From Orobanche coerulescens (Eukaryota > Streptophyta > Magnoliopsida > Lamiales > Orobanchaceae): a DNA stretch of 64,000 nucleotides. Below the pieces are notes generated by a model that saw only the letters and a list, made by a program, of their open reading frames with translations, searched no databases and was not told the DNA's origin. Positions 10,943 through 21,974 of the stretch are shown here, one piece after another. The stretch is taken from assembly GCA_033398695.1 (NCBI GenBank), contig CM065805.1, positions 76,476,762 to 76,540,761 of the forward strand. Reading direction: 5' to 3'. The first letter of the stretch is position 1. Each line of letters begins with the position of its first letter. The translations under genes were made by a program, and so were the position numbers.

Positions 10943-12199
10943 TGTTAGGCGTATTTTTATGCGCTTTTATATCATTATTTTATATCCATCTTGAGCCTAA
11001 ATCAGCATAAATGAGCTTTTAATGCATTATTTTTATATGTTTTGCAGGAAATCGGAGTCCGGAAGCCAAAACGATGAAAAACAGGCGAAAATAGCAGTTT
11101 TTGGTCATGACCGCGGCACACACCAAGTGAACCGCGGCACACGAGGACAACCAGCGAATGATGTGCACACTGTACTGTGTGCCGCGTCACACACCAAGTG
11201 AGCCGCGGCACAGAAAGCGCAAAAAGACGCCACTGCTTCTAACAAATGTGTGTTGGTGAATTTGATAATTGGGCTGCATAGGTTTTTCTTTTTGGGCCGA
11301 GAGGAGCACAAAAAGGTGGAGAAATTTAATTCCTTGAGAGGAGAAAGGAAAATGACTGGAGGATAAGAGATATGATATAAAAAGGCACAGTAAAGGGAAA
11401 AAAGAGAGGAGTGGGTCGGCGGAAAAGAAATAAAGGAGAACACAAGGAGGAGATTTGGGGGCGACGATAAGACCACGGATCCCTACGGTTTTTCTGCATC
11501 TTAGTTTTTAAATTTATTCGAGTAGGATTTTGATTGTAGCCAATTTCATGACGGTTTGATTATTTATTATTATTTCGATTTACTCGTTATTCTATTGAAT
11601 TGGATTCTTCTTACTGTTCTTAATGCTTTTTAATTGTCTGGCCAACAGTTAATTTGTTTTGAATGTCTTTATGGATTCGGGAGATGAAATTTAGGCATAG
11701 TTCTTGTTAGACGAATCATAATTTTCGTGAGATAGGGATATACTCATGCGAATTGTGAAGCCCGTTATTGTGGGAATTCTTGAACTATTTTAGCTATTAA
11801 TTATCTGATTCGAATAGGGATATATCGAGTTAGTAATTCGTAGTATTTTCTATCGACCTTGGGAAAGGCTTTAGAATAATTTAGGAATTCCTGGCTTACA
11901 ATCAATTGAATAACAGTGAATTGAATCGAATAAATATCATTCCCGATTGTTTGAGGTGAAAATCATAATCCTACCCCTTATTAGTATTATTATTATTAGT
12001 AGTAGTAGTACTATTATTTACTTTCTGCAATTAGTTTAGATATAAACTCTATTTAATTGTTCTTCAAATAAAATTGTGAGTTGACTATATTTTGGTACTT
12101 AGTGAAATCAGTCCTCGAGGGAACGATACTTTACTTATCACTTTATTACTTGTTGACACCGTGCACTTGCGGCATATTGTGAGGGATTTTCTCGCACCA
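10943..12199 (+). repeat. LARD-1 5' LTR
   Basis: Starts TGTTAGGCGTATTTTTATGC and ends CTCGCACCA, six bases before the primer site. A cluster of CCGCGGCACA repeats (11110-11215) lies upstream of a TATA box (11376-11383). A TTA/GTA trinucleotide tract near 11985-12015 differs in copy number from the 3' LTR. Confidence 0.95.
11110..11383 (+). promoter_or_regulatory. LARD-1 U3 repeat cluster and TATA box
   Basis: Four units related to CCGCGGCACACACCAAGTGA (the third in inverted form, GTGTGCCGCG) occur at 11110-11215, followed at 11376-11383 by TATAAAAA. CCGCGG is itself a palindrome. The 3' LTR repeats the layout with a TATA box at 15043-15050. Regulation by this cluster is inference. Confidence 0.5.
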
Positions 12200-12205
12200 A
12201 GTTTT

Positions 12206-12223
12206 TGGCGCCGTTGCCGGGGA
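12206..12223 (+). other. LARD-1 primer binding site (tRNA-Asp)
   Basis: TGGCGCCGTTGCCGGGGA is, from memory of the plant tRNA-Asp 3' end including CCA, an exact 18-nt complement. It lies six bases after the 5' LTR. Confidence 0.9.
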
Positions 12224-12318
12224 CTGATTTTTCGCTAATATCAATACCAAGCGACTCTAATTTTAATTTGAAGTTTTTTTTTTCTTTGTTTAGTCTTTAT
12301 ATTTTTATTTTCTTCATT

Positions 12319-13044
12319 ATGTTTTCCTATGAGTATCGTGGCCCTTGGCATTTCATAAATTTCGATGTCCTTAATAATTTGCCAAATAGGGTCAGTCAGC
12401 CCCCTCCCCCGAAACAAAAGACCATGCTTGAGCAATGTGTAGACACTCTTAAAAATCCTGATAGTGCCCTTTTTGAGCTAGAATGTGCACGTCGTGGTCT
12501 TGAGGTTCACTACGGTTATTTTCCGGCTCATATATTTAGTAGTGAAGTTGAGGGGGAGGTTGAGAAGAATGACATGTTGAGTTTTAGGGTCGATCCCCCA
12601 GCACCTGATAATTACATAAAGTGTGATGAGCCTGTAGAAGAAGTTACCATTGATGATGTTTCCAAAGAAATTCCATTAAATTGTCATCAAACTTCGACTA
12701 ATAAGGTGAATACTTTTGTGCCAAAAATTTTATTAACGGTGCCACGCATAATTTTTCCTAAATCCATAATGGGAGATATTGACCCCATTACTCATGATTT
12801 TGTTGAGGCTGATTCTTCGAGTTCTAATGAGGTTGTGCATGATAATTCTTTATTATTTGCCCATTCGAACTCTGCTTATTTTTTCATGCCTTATCATTAT
12901 TATATTCTTCCATCATTTTTTGGTTTTCCGCATAATTATTCTTATTCATTATTTTTAGCAACCGGGCATGAGCCAAAGCCTCCCCTATGGAATAAGAGGC
13001 TTATAGATTGCAACAAGGGGGCATTTGGCAATCTCCCAAGATAA
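12319..13044 (+). CDS. LARD-1 internal ORF, unknown protein
   Basis: The open frame runs from before 12205, but its first ATG is at 12319 (MFSYEYRGPW), giving 241 residues. No domain is recognisable. It is acidic in the middle (EVEGEVEKND, DEPVEEVTIDDVSKE), aromatic-rich near the end (MPYHYYILPSFFGFPHNYSY), and ends NKGAFGNLPR. No zinc knuckle, aspartic protease motif or RT motif is present, so it is not a known gag or pol. It could be a gag relic or an unselected frame; only conservation in other copies could tell. Confidence 0.35.
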   Translation: MFSYEYRGPWHFINFDVLNNLPNRVSQPPPPKQKTMLEQCVDTLKNPDSALFELECARRGLEVHYGYFPAHIFSSEVEGEVEKNDMLSFRVDPPAPDNYIKCDEPVEEVTIDDVSKEIPLNCHQTSTNKVNTFVPKILLTVPRIIFPKSIMGDIDPITHDFVEADSSSSNEVVHDNSLLFAHSNSAYFFMPYHYYILPSFFGFPHNYSYSLFLATGHEPKPPLWNKRLIDCNKGAFGNLPR

Positions 13045-14608
13045 AAGCCACGTTAAATTTTTTCGCCACGTCGTGCTCAAGACGTAAAATAGAGCGCTGG
13101 ATGGGAGGCAACCCATCATTTTTACTTGCTTTCTAGTTAGTTGTTTTTATTTGATTTTTCGTTATTAATTATTTTCCTTTGTTTTATATTTCGTTTGGAT
13201 TCGTGTATTCTTGTTGGTCCTTATTTCTCTGATATGTCTTTATAACCCCTATGAGTTATTACTCTTCATATTCTAGTCTTTCTTGATTTAATGTCTATTG
13301 TTATCTCATGACTAGAGACTAAGTTTGGGGGTCCCTCGTGATGTTGGGCATTATTTGAAGTATGGATTGACCGACGTTTCCACTCAGACATGTGCGGGTG
13401 TTCAAGAAGACATTTGGAATAAGTTTCACTTTTCCTTATCTCTTTTATTTTCACATGAGTTTTATTATTGATAATGTTATGTGTAGTGGACTTTATTTTG
13501 CATGCTGTTGATGGTTTTTCTAAGCTTGAATTTTTCGTGAATTTTTCGTGCTTCCATGTGTAAAACTGATGTTACGATACTGATTTCTCTTTGAAGAAAC
13601 AGTTGACTTTTGGTCGAGTTGCAGTCAGCGATTTCTGTTTCTGTTGAGTATTCATTTAGGTCCGAAATTTTAACGTTTTTTGTAGAAATTTTAGCGGATA
13701 AGAGAGGAGACATACGTGTTTCCAAATCGCCGCCTATATGTTTGGTTATACTTTTCGGTTAGCTAGTCGTCCAGTAACATGAGTCGTGTTGGCACTTAAT
13801 TTGAGTTTAGAGTCGGTCAGTTTTTCCCAAGAAAAAGTCGAGATATTAATTGTTTTATGATGGGAAGTTTAGTAACCGGGGGTATTCACGTGACCCGTTG
13901 TTTACTCTCGCATAAAACGACGACCCTGAATAGATTAATAATTTAGAAATATCGCATTACCGATGATGGGAAGCCTAGTAACCGGGGGTATTCACGTGAC
14001 CCGTTGTTTACTCTCGCGTAAAACAGCAACCTTGACATGCGGGAATTGCTATTCGAGTTTTTTCTCCGCTGTAGAGGGGGACTTAGTAACTAGAAGCATC
14101 CATGTGCCCCATGAGTGTCTTTTACGTCAAACGGTTCCCCGATACATGAGAATGGAAATCCACCCTAGGATAATCCCGATGAAATATCCCGAGAACCGAA
14201 ACCTAGTGGTTAACTCGAATCATATTATTGATCGTACATAAGGGAATGCTGTCCTAGGCGTAATTTTGATAATGAAACTCTTGAATTTTGCCACTAGACT
14301 GTGGGACTGGGCGAATTGGATTGTTTAATCTAACCCTTCATATTGACGGTCGGTTAAATTCACGATTGTTAATCTTCGAGCTTGATTTTCTTCATGAACG
14401 ATTGATTAGGACTGAAATTGGTTACTTTGTGGAATCAGTGTCCGGGACGTGACTCACTATTACGATACTTGTATTATTCTTTGAGATTTTCAGGGTAGTA
14501 TTGATTAAGTTAAGCACTATGGATTTGCATGAGTATTCACGATACATTTTGTTTAAAATTGAAAATTGTTTGCTTGAGGGCAAGCAAAGGCTCAAGTTTG
14601 GGGGTATT
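13045..14608 (+). other. LARD-1 internal non-coding region with polypurine tract
   Basis: No coding sequence is recognised. A GGGAGGCAACCCA inverted repeat lies near 13100. AAGTTTGGGGGT occurs at 13321 and again as the polypurine tract just before the 3' LTR (14594-14606). A tandem duplication lies at 13857-14031. The ORFs at 13266-13725 (minus) and 13963-14241 look accidental. Confidence 0.7.
13857..14031 (+). repeat. LARD-1 tandem repeat (69-bp units, period 106)
   Basis: Two 69-bp copies (13857-13925, 13963-14031) begin ATGATGGGAAG and share the AGTAACCGGGGGTATTCACG and GACCCGTTGTTTACTCTCGC segments. A diverged third copy (about 14076-14135) has GACTTAGTAAC and CATCCATGTGCCCC. Each of the first two contains TTCACGTGAC. 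Confidence 0.85.
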
Positions 14609-15866
14609 TGTTAGGCGTATTTTTATGCGCTTTTATATCATTATTTTATATCCATCTTGAGCCTAAATCAGCATAAATGAGCTTTTAATGCATTATTTTT
14701 ATATGTTTTGCAGGAAATCGGAGTCAGGAAGCCAAAACGATGAAAAACGGGCGAAAATAGCAGTTTTTGGTCATGAGCCGCGGCACACACCAAGTGAACC
14801 GCGGCACACGAAGACAACCAGCGAATGATGTGCACACTGAACTGTGTGCCGCGGCACACATCAAGTGAGCCGCGGCACAGAAAGCGCAAAAAGACGCCAC
14901 TGCTTCTAACAAATGTGTGTTGGTGAATTTGATAATTGGGCCGCATAGGTTTTTCTTTTTGGGCCGAGAGGAGCACAAAAAGGTGGAGAAATTTAATTCC
15001 TTGAGAGGAGAAAGGAAAACGACTGGAGGATAAGAGATATGATATAAAAAGGCACAGTAAAGGGAAAAAAGAGAGGAGTGGGTCGGCGGAAAAGAAATAA
15101 AGGAGAACACAAGGAGGAGATTTGGGGGCGACGACAAGACCACGGATCCCTACGGTTTTTCTGCATCTTAGTTTTTAAATTTATTCGAGTAGGATTTTGA
15201 TTGTAGCCAATTTCATGACGGTTTGATTATTTATTATTATTTCGATTTACTCGTTATTCTATTGAATTTGATTCTTCTTATTGTTCTTAATGCTTTTTAA
15301 TTGTCTGGCCAACAGTTAATTTGTTTTGAATGTCTTTATGGATTCGGGAGATGAAATTTAGGCATAGTTCTTGTTAGACGAATCATAATTTTCGTGAGAT
15401 AGGGATATACTCATGCGAATTGTGAAGCCCGTTATTGTGGGAATTCTTGAACTATTTTAGCTATTAATTATCTAATTCGAATAGGGATATATCGAGTTAG
15501 TAATTCGTAGTATTTTCTATCGACCTTGGGAAAGGCTTTAGAATAATTTAGGAATTCCTGGCTTACAATCAATTGAATAACAGTGAATTGAATCGAATAA
15601 ATATCATTCCCAATTGTTTGAGGTGAAAATCATAATCCTACCCCTTATTAGTATTATTATTATTATTAGTAGTAGTACTATTATTTACTTTCTGCAATTA
15701 GTTTAGATATGAACTCTATTTAATTGTTCTTCAAATAAAATTGTGAGTTGACTATATTTTGGTACTTAGTGAAATCAGTCCTCGAGGGAACGATACTTTA
15801 CTTATCACTTTATTACTTGTTGACACCGTGCACTTGCGGCATATTGTGAGGGATTTTCTCGCAACA
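14609..15866 (+). repeat. LARD-1 3' LTR
   Basis: Near-identical copy of 10943-12199, ending CTCGCAACA before the TGCAC target duplication. It includes the second TATA box at 15043-15050. Confidence 0.95.
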
Positions 15867-15871
15867 TGCAC

Positions 15872-17650
15872 TAATCTAAGGTTCTGTATGATGGTCGCCA
15901 TCATGTATGGGGAAAGAGTTAACTTGTGCCAAGTAATATTGGACCATCTTCAGGAGGAAGCTTCCACACCATATTCTACAACGAAGTCCTTTGGCCTGAT
16001 TTTGAACTACATTCTGACTTGTTGTGGCATACAACAGTCACATGCTGCCAAGAAGATCCTTGCTGGAAAGTTCTTAGGTGGTTACAAGCCCACCATGTTC
16101 AACAAGGCGACTCCTCTTGCCAATAGGTATAGCCTCTTCTCTCTACCAATGTCGAGTGATCCTTGTTATGTTACCGATTACTTCACGAAGTCAAAGACTG
16201 ATGACAACAAGAAGAATCTTGTCAGCGGAAAGAGGTTCCTTCCCAATAGTAGATCCCCTACAGCTACCGAGAAGAAGAAAAAGATGATGAAGACTAAGAA
16301 ATCTTCATAGTCGAAAGCTATTCCTATAGCACCCCAAGTGACTACAGCAGTTACTGATATAGTTCTGCCTATTGCACCATTTGCCACAGTAGCTGACCCA
16401 CAGGGTGCAACCTTTATGGAAGAAACACTAGATGCTCCTACAGCAGTTCATGAGTCTAACGGCTATCATGGATGACCAATCGTTTGTCAAGTTGGAAGGT
16501 ACTGCTGAATCGGCTTCCCCTTCAGAGCTGACAGCCACCACTCTTAACATGGCCCCTACCCCTGTAAGAAGTCCCTATCCCAACAGGAAATCCCACCCTC
16601 TCAGGGATTCCTCTCCCCAATAGGCTCCCATACCTATAGAGGATCCTAACCGGACAGTAGAACCCTCTATTGTTCGGAGTACCTCCCCCACCAACATAAT
16701 TAATTAGATAGATTCTCCAAGTCTAGATCGATGAAGCTTTTGAACGCTTCAAAATATGGAAAGCATACAGGTTCTCCCTAAACTACTTCATGTATAACTG
16801 GTAAGACAGGAAAGAGAAAGAGCTATTTGTCTTGGAATTCACGAACACTCAAAATGTCGAGGTCCTGATCATATGGGATGATCCCTTTTACCATGAGCCG
16901 ATCATATCCTATTATGTGGCAAATGAAAAGTTCCGATTGAAAGGGTAGACACAGTCTGATGACAAGAATTAGATCTCCAGCCATCACTCAGATCCCAACT
17001 CAGATTGGGATGATGACTCCCTTCAAACAGGCCTGAGGATGAGTCGTGAGGATGCTCGCAAGGAAGAGTTTGCTAAGTCCAAGGCTGCCGAGGTCCAGGG
17101 GACTTCATCTGGTCAAGTTGCACCATACAAGCAACTGGAGAAACCATCATCTCCCACCAAGGAGGAATTAGTCCCTCCGATTGGAGAAGATGAATCCCGC
17201 ACCGTCTAACAGAAGGATTCAGCCCCTTCTACAGAATAGGCGGAAGCTGAGAGCCAGCAGGAGGAATCAGTCCCTCCTGTACAACAGGCTACTGACATCG
17301 AAAAGAGGCAGGAGGAATCTGTTCCTCCTTTATCCCAGACAGCAACAACAGCTGAATCATCCGAGGTTCCAGCTCCCAAATAGATATCAACTCCAATCCT
17401 TATAGGTTCACCATCCAAATCGGATGAGTATTTCCAAGATAACGATGAAGAAGCCAAACCACAATATCATTCTCAAAGAGCTAGGAGAGCCCTCTGACTC
17501 CAAAATTGCCCATCCTCACTCTCCCTGCACTGAATCTAGAATCGAGCAACTTCAGAAAATTGGTCGCCCTATCATATTCAAATACCTCATCAATCTGGAC
17601 CTACAAAATAGTATTATTAATGATGTCGAGGGGAGGGATTCCGAGCATTA
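15872..17650 (+). pseudogene. Copia-B extra ORF, 3' part (copy 1)
   Basis: Joins in frame across LARD-1 with the ORF at 10503-10942 (the codon is completed after the TGCAC duplication). The folded part reads NLRFCMMVAIMYGERVNL, then GLILNYILTCCGI and FLGGYKPTMF, and stops at about 16308. Beyond it, in shifting frames, follow Pro/Ser-rich SPYPNRKSHPLRDSSP and PIPIEDP, an aromatic block (FKIWKAYRFSLNYFMYNW near 16750), and a Glu/Pro tail repeating QEESVPP (17240-17330). Several stops interrupt it. The protein looked like an N-terminal domain plus a long charged low-complexity tail. Family and function unknown. Confidence 0.5.
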
Positions 17651-18120
17651 GAGGGCTCCAATGTCTGGTTGAGGAGAGGGATCCTCTATAGGTATGGGAG
17701 CCTGTTGAGGAGGGGAATCCCTGATAGGGTGGCATGCCCTGTTGGGATAGGGGCTCCTTACAAGGGTAGGGTCTCTGTTAGGGGAGGTGGCTGTCACCTC
17801 TGAAGGGGCAGCTGATTCACCAACTCCAATAGGTTTTCCAGTCGGCTTCCAGCATACTTTCATAACCAAAAGTTTCTGGTTCCTCCAGTGTCAGTCCATC
17901 AGAAGGTAACTTAAACAATTTCTCAAGGAGGTCCCTATTGATGGAGATCTCCTTTTCCTGCACAGTGCTAACAATTGCAGTTAATGCAGAACCCTTCTTT
18001 TTAAATGCATAGTTCAAGTCAGTATCGATATAGAATTACTCCATGATCTGTTCATCATAATTTTTTGGGTGAAGGCTACCCAGTCTATACTGTCCTTATT
18101 GCTTAACATGGGAAATCACA
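17651..18120 (-). pseudogene. Copia-B extra ORF, inverted copy 2
   Basis: On the minus strand KGSALTAIVSTVQEKEISI and KLPSDGLTLEE (about 17870-18017) match copy 1 at 10650-10760. The stretch VRSPYPNRACHPIRDSPPQQ and PIPIEDP at 17660-17800 matches copy 1 at 16560-16640. The middle of the protein is deleted between these blocks. The copy ends abruptly at about 17650 against the end of copy 1. Confidence 0.7.
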
Positions 18121-18627
18121 AGGTTCATCCCGGTCATGTCTTCATCCTTATTATAGCCTCCACTTGCACATTTAGGTGGTTTGAATTTTAAAATCACGGA
18201 ATTCAAGGTCTTAAAGTGCAGATGTGTTTCAATATTGAAAGTTAAATTGTTTTAAATTCAGATGATGCACATGGACTAAAACCGTTTTGATAAAGGTTAA
18301 GTGTATGAAATTTTATACGCTTAAATTATTACTTGAAATCTTACAGTATTTGTGTTGTATCAGAGAAAGTACAATGTTATACCTTAAAAGGTCATACAGG
18401 ATTCAATTATTATAGAAATTGATGATTAATATTATATTCTGGGTCCTACTGTGTTCCCTCTTAATTAATGCACACTTTAATTGCATAAAGGTAATTGTGC
18501 CTTCTTCTTCCTATGGTAATATGACTAGTAGTTCTGAGTGTACGATTAAGTAAAATGGACACTCTATTAATGGGTCTTACAACATCCCCCCTCAATTTAT
18601 GAGTAAAATTTAAAACTTATAGGGCGT
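18121..18627 (-). other. Copia-B inverted intergenic/LTR-like region
   Basis: Reverse complement of 9645 to about 10130 with moderate divergence. On the minus strand GAGGGGGGA (18585-18593) precedes TGTTGTAAGACCC. About 370 bp holding the TATA box and leader of copy 1 are missing here. Confidence 0.75.
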
Positions 18628-20156
18628 TTAATCGAGCTGTAGCATTCCCAATTCCTGAGGGAGCATACAGAACCTTGTTGTGAGAGGCTTTTTGAATATG
18701 TAGGCTATTTGGATATCTATATAAATTTTCTCGATCCGAATATCTTTATTCTCCACATGATTCCTCATGAAGTGATTCTTCATATCAAATATGCTTGGTC
18801 CTCGAGTGCAATATATAAGTATGTCTGACTGCGATTGCACTGATGCTGTCGCACATGATTGGAGCTTCTCTTGCATCGATGCCATAGTACTATAGCTGTT
18901 GCTGCATCCACATGATCTACATGCAGCAGCTTCCAATAGCATAATATTCTTACTCATGTGTAGAAAGCAAGTTGGCCAATTGTTTCTTACTGAACCATGA
19001 CACAAGTCTAGGTCCGAGGAAGTGACAAGTCCCGCTCGTACTCTTCCTATCCAACTGCCTTCGAGATCCGAGTCGTTGTAGCTACCAAATCGAATCCTCC
19101 TTTTAGGATACCATAATACTACATTGATTGTTCCTATGATGTACTTAAAGATTTGTTTAGCTGTGGTGAAGTGTGACTCTTTGGGTGCTACTTGATATCG
19201 AGCATACACTCCTACAGCAAACTAGATATCGGGCATGCTGGTTGTTAGGTGCAGGTGTGCGCCTATAAGCTTCCTGTAGAGTGATTGATCCCTGGGCTTT
19301 CCAGCTTCATCAGCACTTATATGTGTGGAAGTGTTTATGGGGGTAGATGAAGGCTTTGAAGTGTTCATCCTGAACTTGTTGAGCATCTCCTAGATGTATT
19401 TCTCCTAGTTGATGAATATTAATCATGTAGGTAGTTGTTTGACATGCAACCCTAAGAAATAGCTTTCCCCGAGCCTATTCACTTAAAATTTACTTTGCAT
19501 GAGATAAGAGAGTTTCAAATTTACTGATTTAGTTGAACCAATAATAATATGATCTACATAGATTTGTACCATAAGGATATCATCACCTTTCTAGATTTTG
19601 AAGAGAGTTTTGTTGACAGCACCTTTCTCAAATACACTATTGATAAGATACAGTGATAGGGTTTCATACCATGCCATGGGTGCTTGCTTAAGATCATACA
19701 GCTCTTTTCTTATGCTGTATAGAGGATCTCTTTCCTCTATGTTGGCAAATGCTGGTGGTTGTTCAACATACATTTCTTCAACTGGGTCTCCATTAAGAAA
19801 TGCTCTCTTAACATCCATTTGATACACGAGGAAGTTCTTATTAGCCGCAAAAGCTATAAATATCCTAATGGCTTGTAGTCTGGCTACAGGACAAATGTTT
19901 CATCATAGTCTGTGCCTTCTTCCTGTTTGTAGCATTGGGCAACTAGTCTGGACTTGTTCTTTATGACAAGGCCATTCTCGTCCTCCTTGTTTCGAAATAC
20001 CCATTTAGTTCGTATTAAAGATTGATGGGTTGGTCTGGGGACTAGGTACCAAACAATATTCCTTTCCAAACCATTGAGCTCTTCTTCCATAGATGAGATC
20101 CATCGAGAATTATTGAGTGCTTCAGCGACCGAAACAGATTTAGACTGAGCTAAGAA
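18628..20156 (-). pseudogene. Copia-B pol (RT/RNase H), inverted copy 2
   Basis: Read on the minus strand from 20156: the RT N-part has SVAEALNNSRW, MEEELNGLERNIVW and IRTKWVFRNKEDENGLV. Then come QMDVKRAFLNGDPVEEMYV (19770-19825), the catalytic motif IYVDHII near 19550 (YVDD with the second Asp changed to His), and RNase H with YARYQVAPKESH and NDSDLEG. The end is RFCMLPQELGMLQLD. Stops occur in the RT. Sequence style fits SIRE/Maximus-type copia pol (inference). The upstream part was cut off by Copia-C. Confidence 0.82.
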
Positions 20157-20162
20157 TGCGAC

Positions 20163-21959
20163 TATTGGGCATATGGCAAGTCTTTTAGAAATAAAACGCA
20201 GCGAAGCAGATTTGATAATGATTAAATAAAGCGTTTTACGCATCCATGAGCACAAAATCTATTTAGGCATGCTAATTACTTAACTACTAAGATTAATAAG
20301 TAATTTAAATACTATTTATTACTCCCACCGTCCACTATCAATGTTTCCCAACTTTTTGAGTTCGGGTTTTAATAAATGTTAGGTGAGTGTGATGTGAGTG
20401 GAGTTTGGGTCCCACATTAAAAATAATTTAATGTTAATTAAGTTGGTTAAATAATTTAATATGTGGGTCAGCCTGGTAAAATGTGTAAATATATAAAAAT
20501 TATAAGGATATTTTAGTAAATTGTATTGTGGGTAGTGTTTAAAAATAAAAAGGGAACATTTTTTGTGGACATACCAAAATGTCAAAAAGGAGACATTGAT
20601 TGTGGACGGAGGGAGTATTTATTAAATAATTTTATTGGTGAATTCAATATCCTAATCTAGATCAAAAGATCATAAGATATTAACCTCCTGAAACATAGTG
20701 GTTGCTACTTTGATTTGTTCCTCAGAACCTTCAAAAGTATGATCTCGCCTTATTCCGGACGTTGTGTGGACAACGAACTATCGAATCTTGCTTGACTATC
20801 GAGATGGATCGGACGAACCTATATTTCTCACAACTCTCGATTTTTGTTTTCTTCAAGTAATTCCAATTGATATCAAGAACTAAAGTGTTATCTCAATAGT
20901 GGAATAAAAGGCACAAGTCAAGATTCACAATCAAACACTTAGAAGAAGAATCGAAATATCTTGTGTACGAAGCATTGTAGAGGCCGAAACCCCTCCCCAT
21001 ATGTATTATTAATAGGCTTTGGACTGCTCTATGGATCATAAGGAGGATTAGGGTTAGGACTCCTAGTATAACCCAACCATCTATACTAAGCCCTTCCTAA
21101 TATGGCTGAGTTCAGTAATATTAATTCGATCCATTAAAGAATTAATGTTGCACTTCCAACCCAAATCTCAATTTACGAAATCGATCTCCTTATTTAAATA
21201 TACTGTTTCCCGTATTCAAGATATCGAATGTCTATTAATCAATTTAAGCTACTGAAGTATTTAATTAATTAGTTTGTTATCCAAGAGTATTACCACTCGA
21301 ACCTTATTTTTATATCAGAACTAAATCCACCTCCAGTGTTTAATATAATAATCATTATCGATCTCATAAAGGGGACATCATCAACCCGCACGAGTCGGGA
21401 CATGATTTTGAGTTATAATATTAAAAGTCATATAAATAATATTATTAGCCAAGATACGAAGCATATTGAGTCAATCACTGTGACTCTAACCCATGGTAAA
21501 TCAAAGCAATAAATATTATAAATACTCAGTTAAATATTATATACTTAGAATTGAGAAATAATAATTATATGAGTTTACTTTTTTCTTACAATCAGTACAA
21601 AAGATACTATCTCAGTGTGATCTAGTTTAATGTATGTGAATACGCTAATATATGGTAATAGTCAAGACCAACTAATCTCAAGCATACATTACAATTTTTC
21701 ATATAATTTGTCTACTCATTATATAGGTTGTGAACTATTATATTAATTTATAAGGCGCCGGTAATATGATTATCTGTGTGACACCAACACACCACATTAT
21801 CTACAATATAAAATTAATAGACTATATTTGTATAACCATAACGTGAATAAATATGCAAAATATGTGATTAAATTTAATTAATATTCTCATAGATAGTTAC
21901 AGAAAAATAAGATAATACAAGCATAAAGTATGCTTTGCAGTACATAATTCTAACAATCT
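20163..21959 (-). repeat. Copia-C 3' LTR
   Basis: On the minus strand it starts TGTTAGAATTATGTACTGC at 21959 after the polypurine tract and ends near 20163 with GCCCAATA; the exact end is uncertain by a few bases. About 1.5 kb without the MITE inside it. No coding sequence is seen. Confidence 0.75.
20322..20615. mobile_element. Stowaway-type MITE (294 bp)
   Basis: Terminal inverted repeats CTCCCACCGTCCACTATCAA and its partner ending GTGGACGGAGGGAG, flanked by TA on both sides (20320-20321, 20616-20617). The CTCCCTCCGTCC-like terminus and TA duplication fit Tc1/mariner Stowaway. No coding capacity. Confidence 0.9.
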
Positions 21960-21971
21960 CCCACTTATACT
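21960..21971 (-). other. Copia-C polypurine tract
   Basis: Minus strand ATAAGTGGGAGAT directly before the LTR start, nearly the same as in Copia-A. Confidence 0.75.
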
Positions 21972-21974
21972 CAA

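Larger units (their letters stand above)
10943..15866 (+). mobile_element. LARD-1: complete non-autonomous LTR retrotransposon
   Basis: Two direct LTRs (10943-12199, 14609-15866; 1257 and 1258 bp) start TGTTAGGCG and end GCAMCA. They are flanked by TGCAC at 10938-10942 and 15867-15871. A tRNA-Asp primer site (12206-12223) and a polypurine tract before 14609 complete the structure. The internal 2.4 kb has no gag-pol; it holds one ORF of unknown type. By eye the LTRs differ at about 20 places, so the insertion is fairly recent. It must be mobilised by an autonomous partner, probably of Ty3/gypsy type. Confidence 0.95.

Noticed and set aside
11046..11060. Acceptor-like TTTTGCAG in the LARD-1 LTR as part of an intron
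   Set aside because: It lies upstream of the TATA box, so it would not be in the transcript started there.
12205..12318. Longer start for the LARD-1 ORF
   Set aside because: The upstream frame begins with TTG inside the primer binding site; the first ATG is at 12319.
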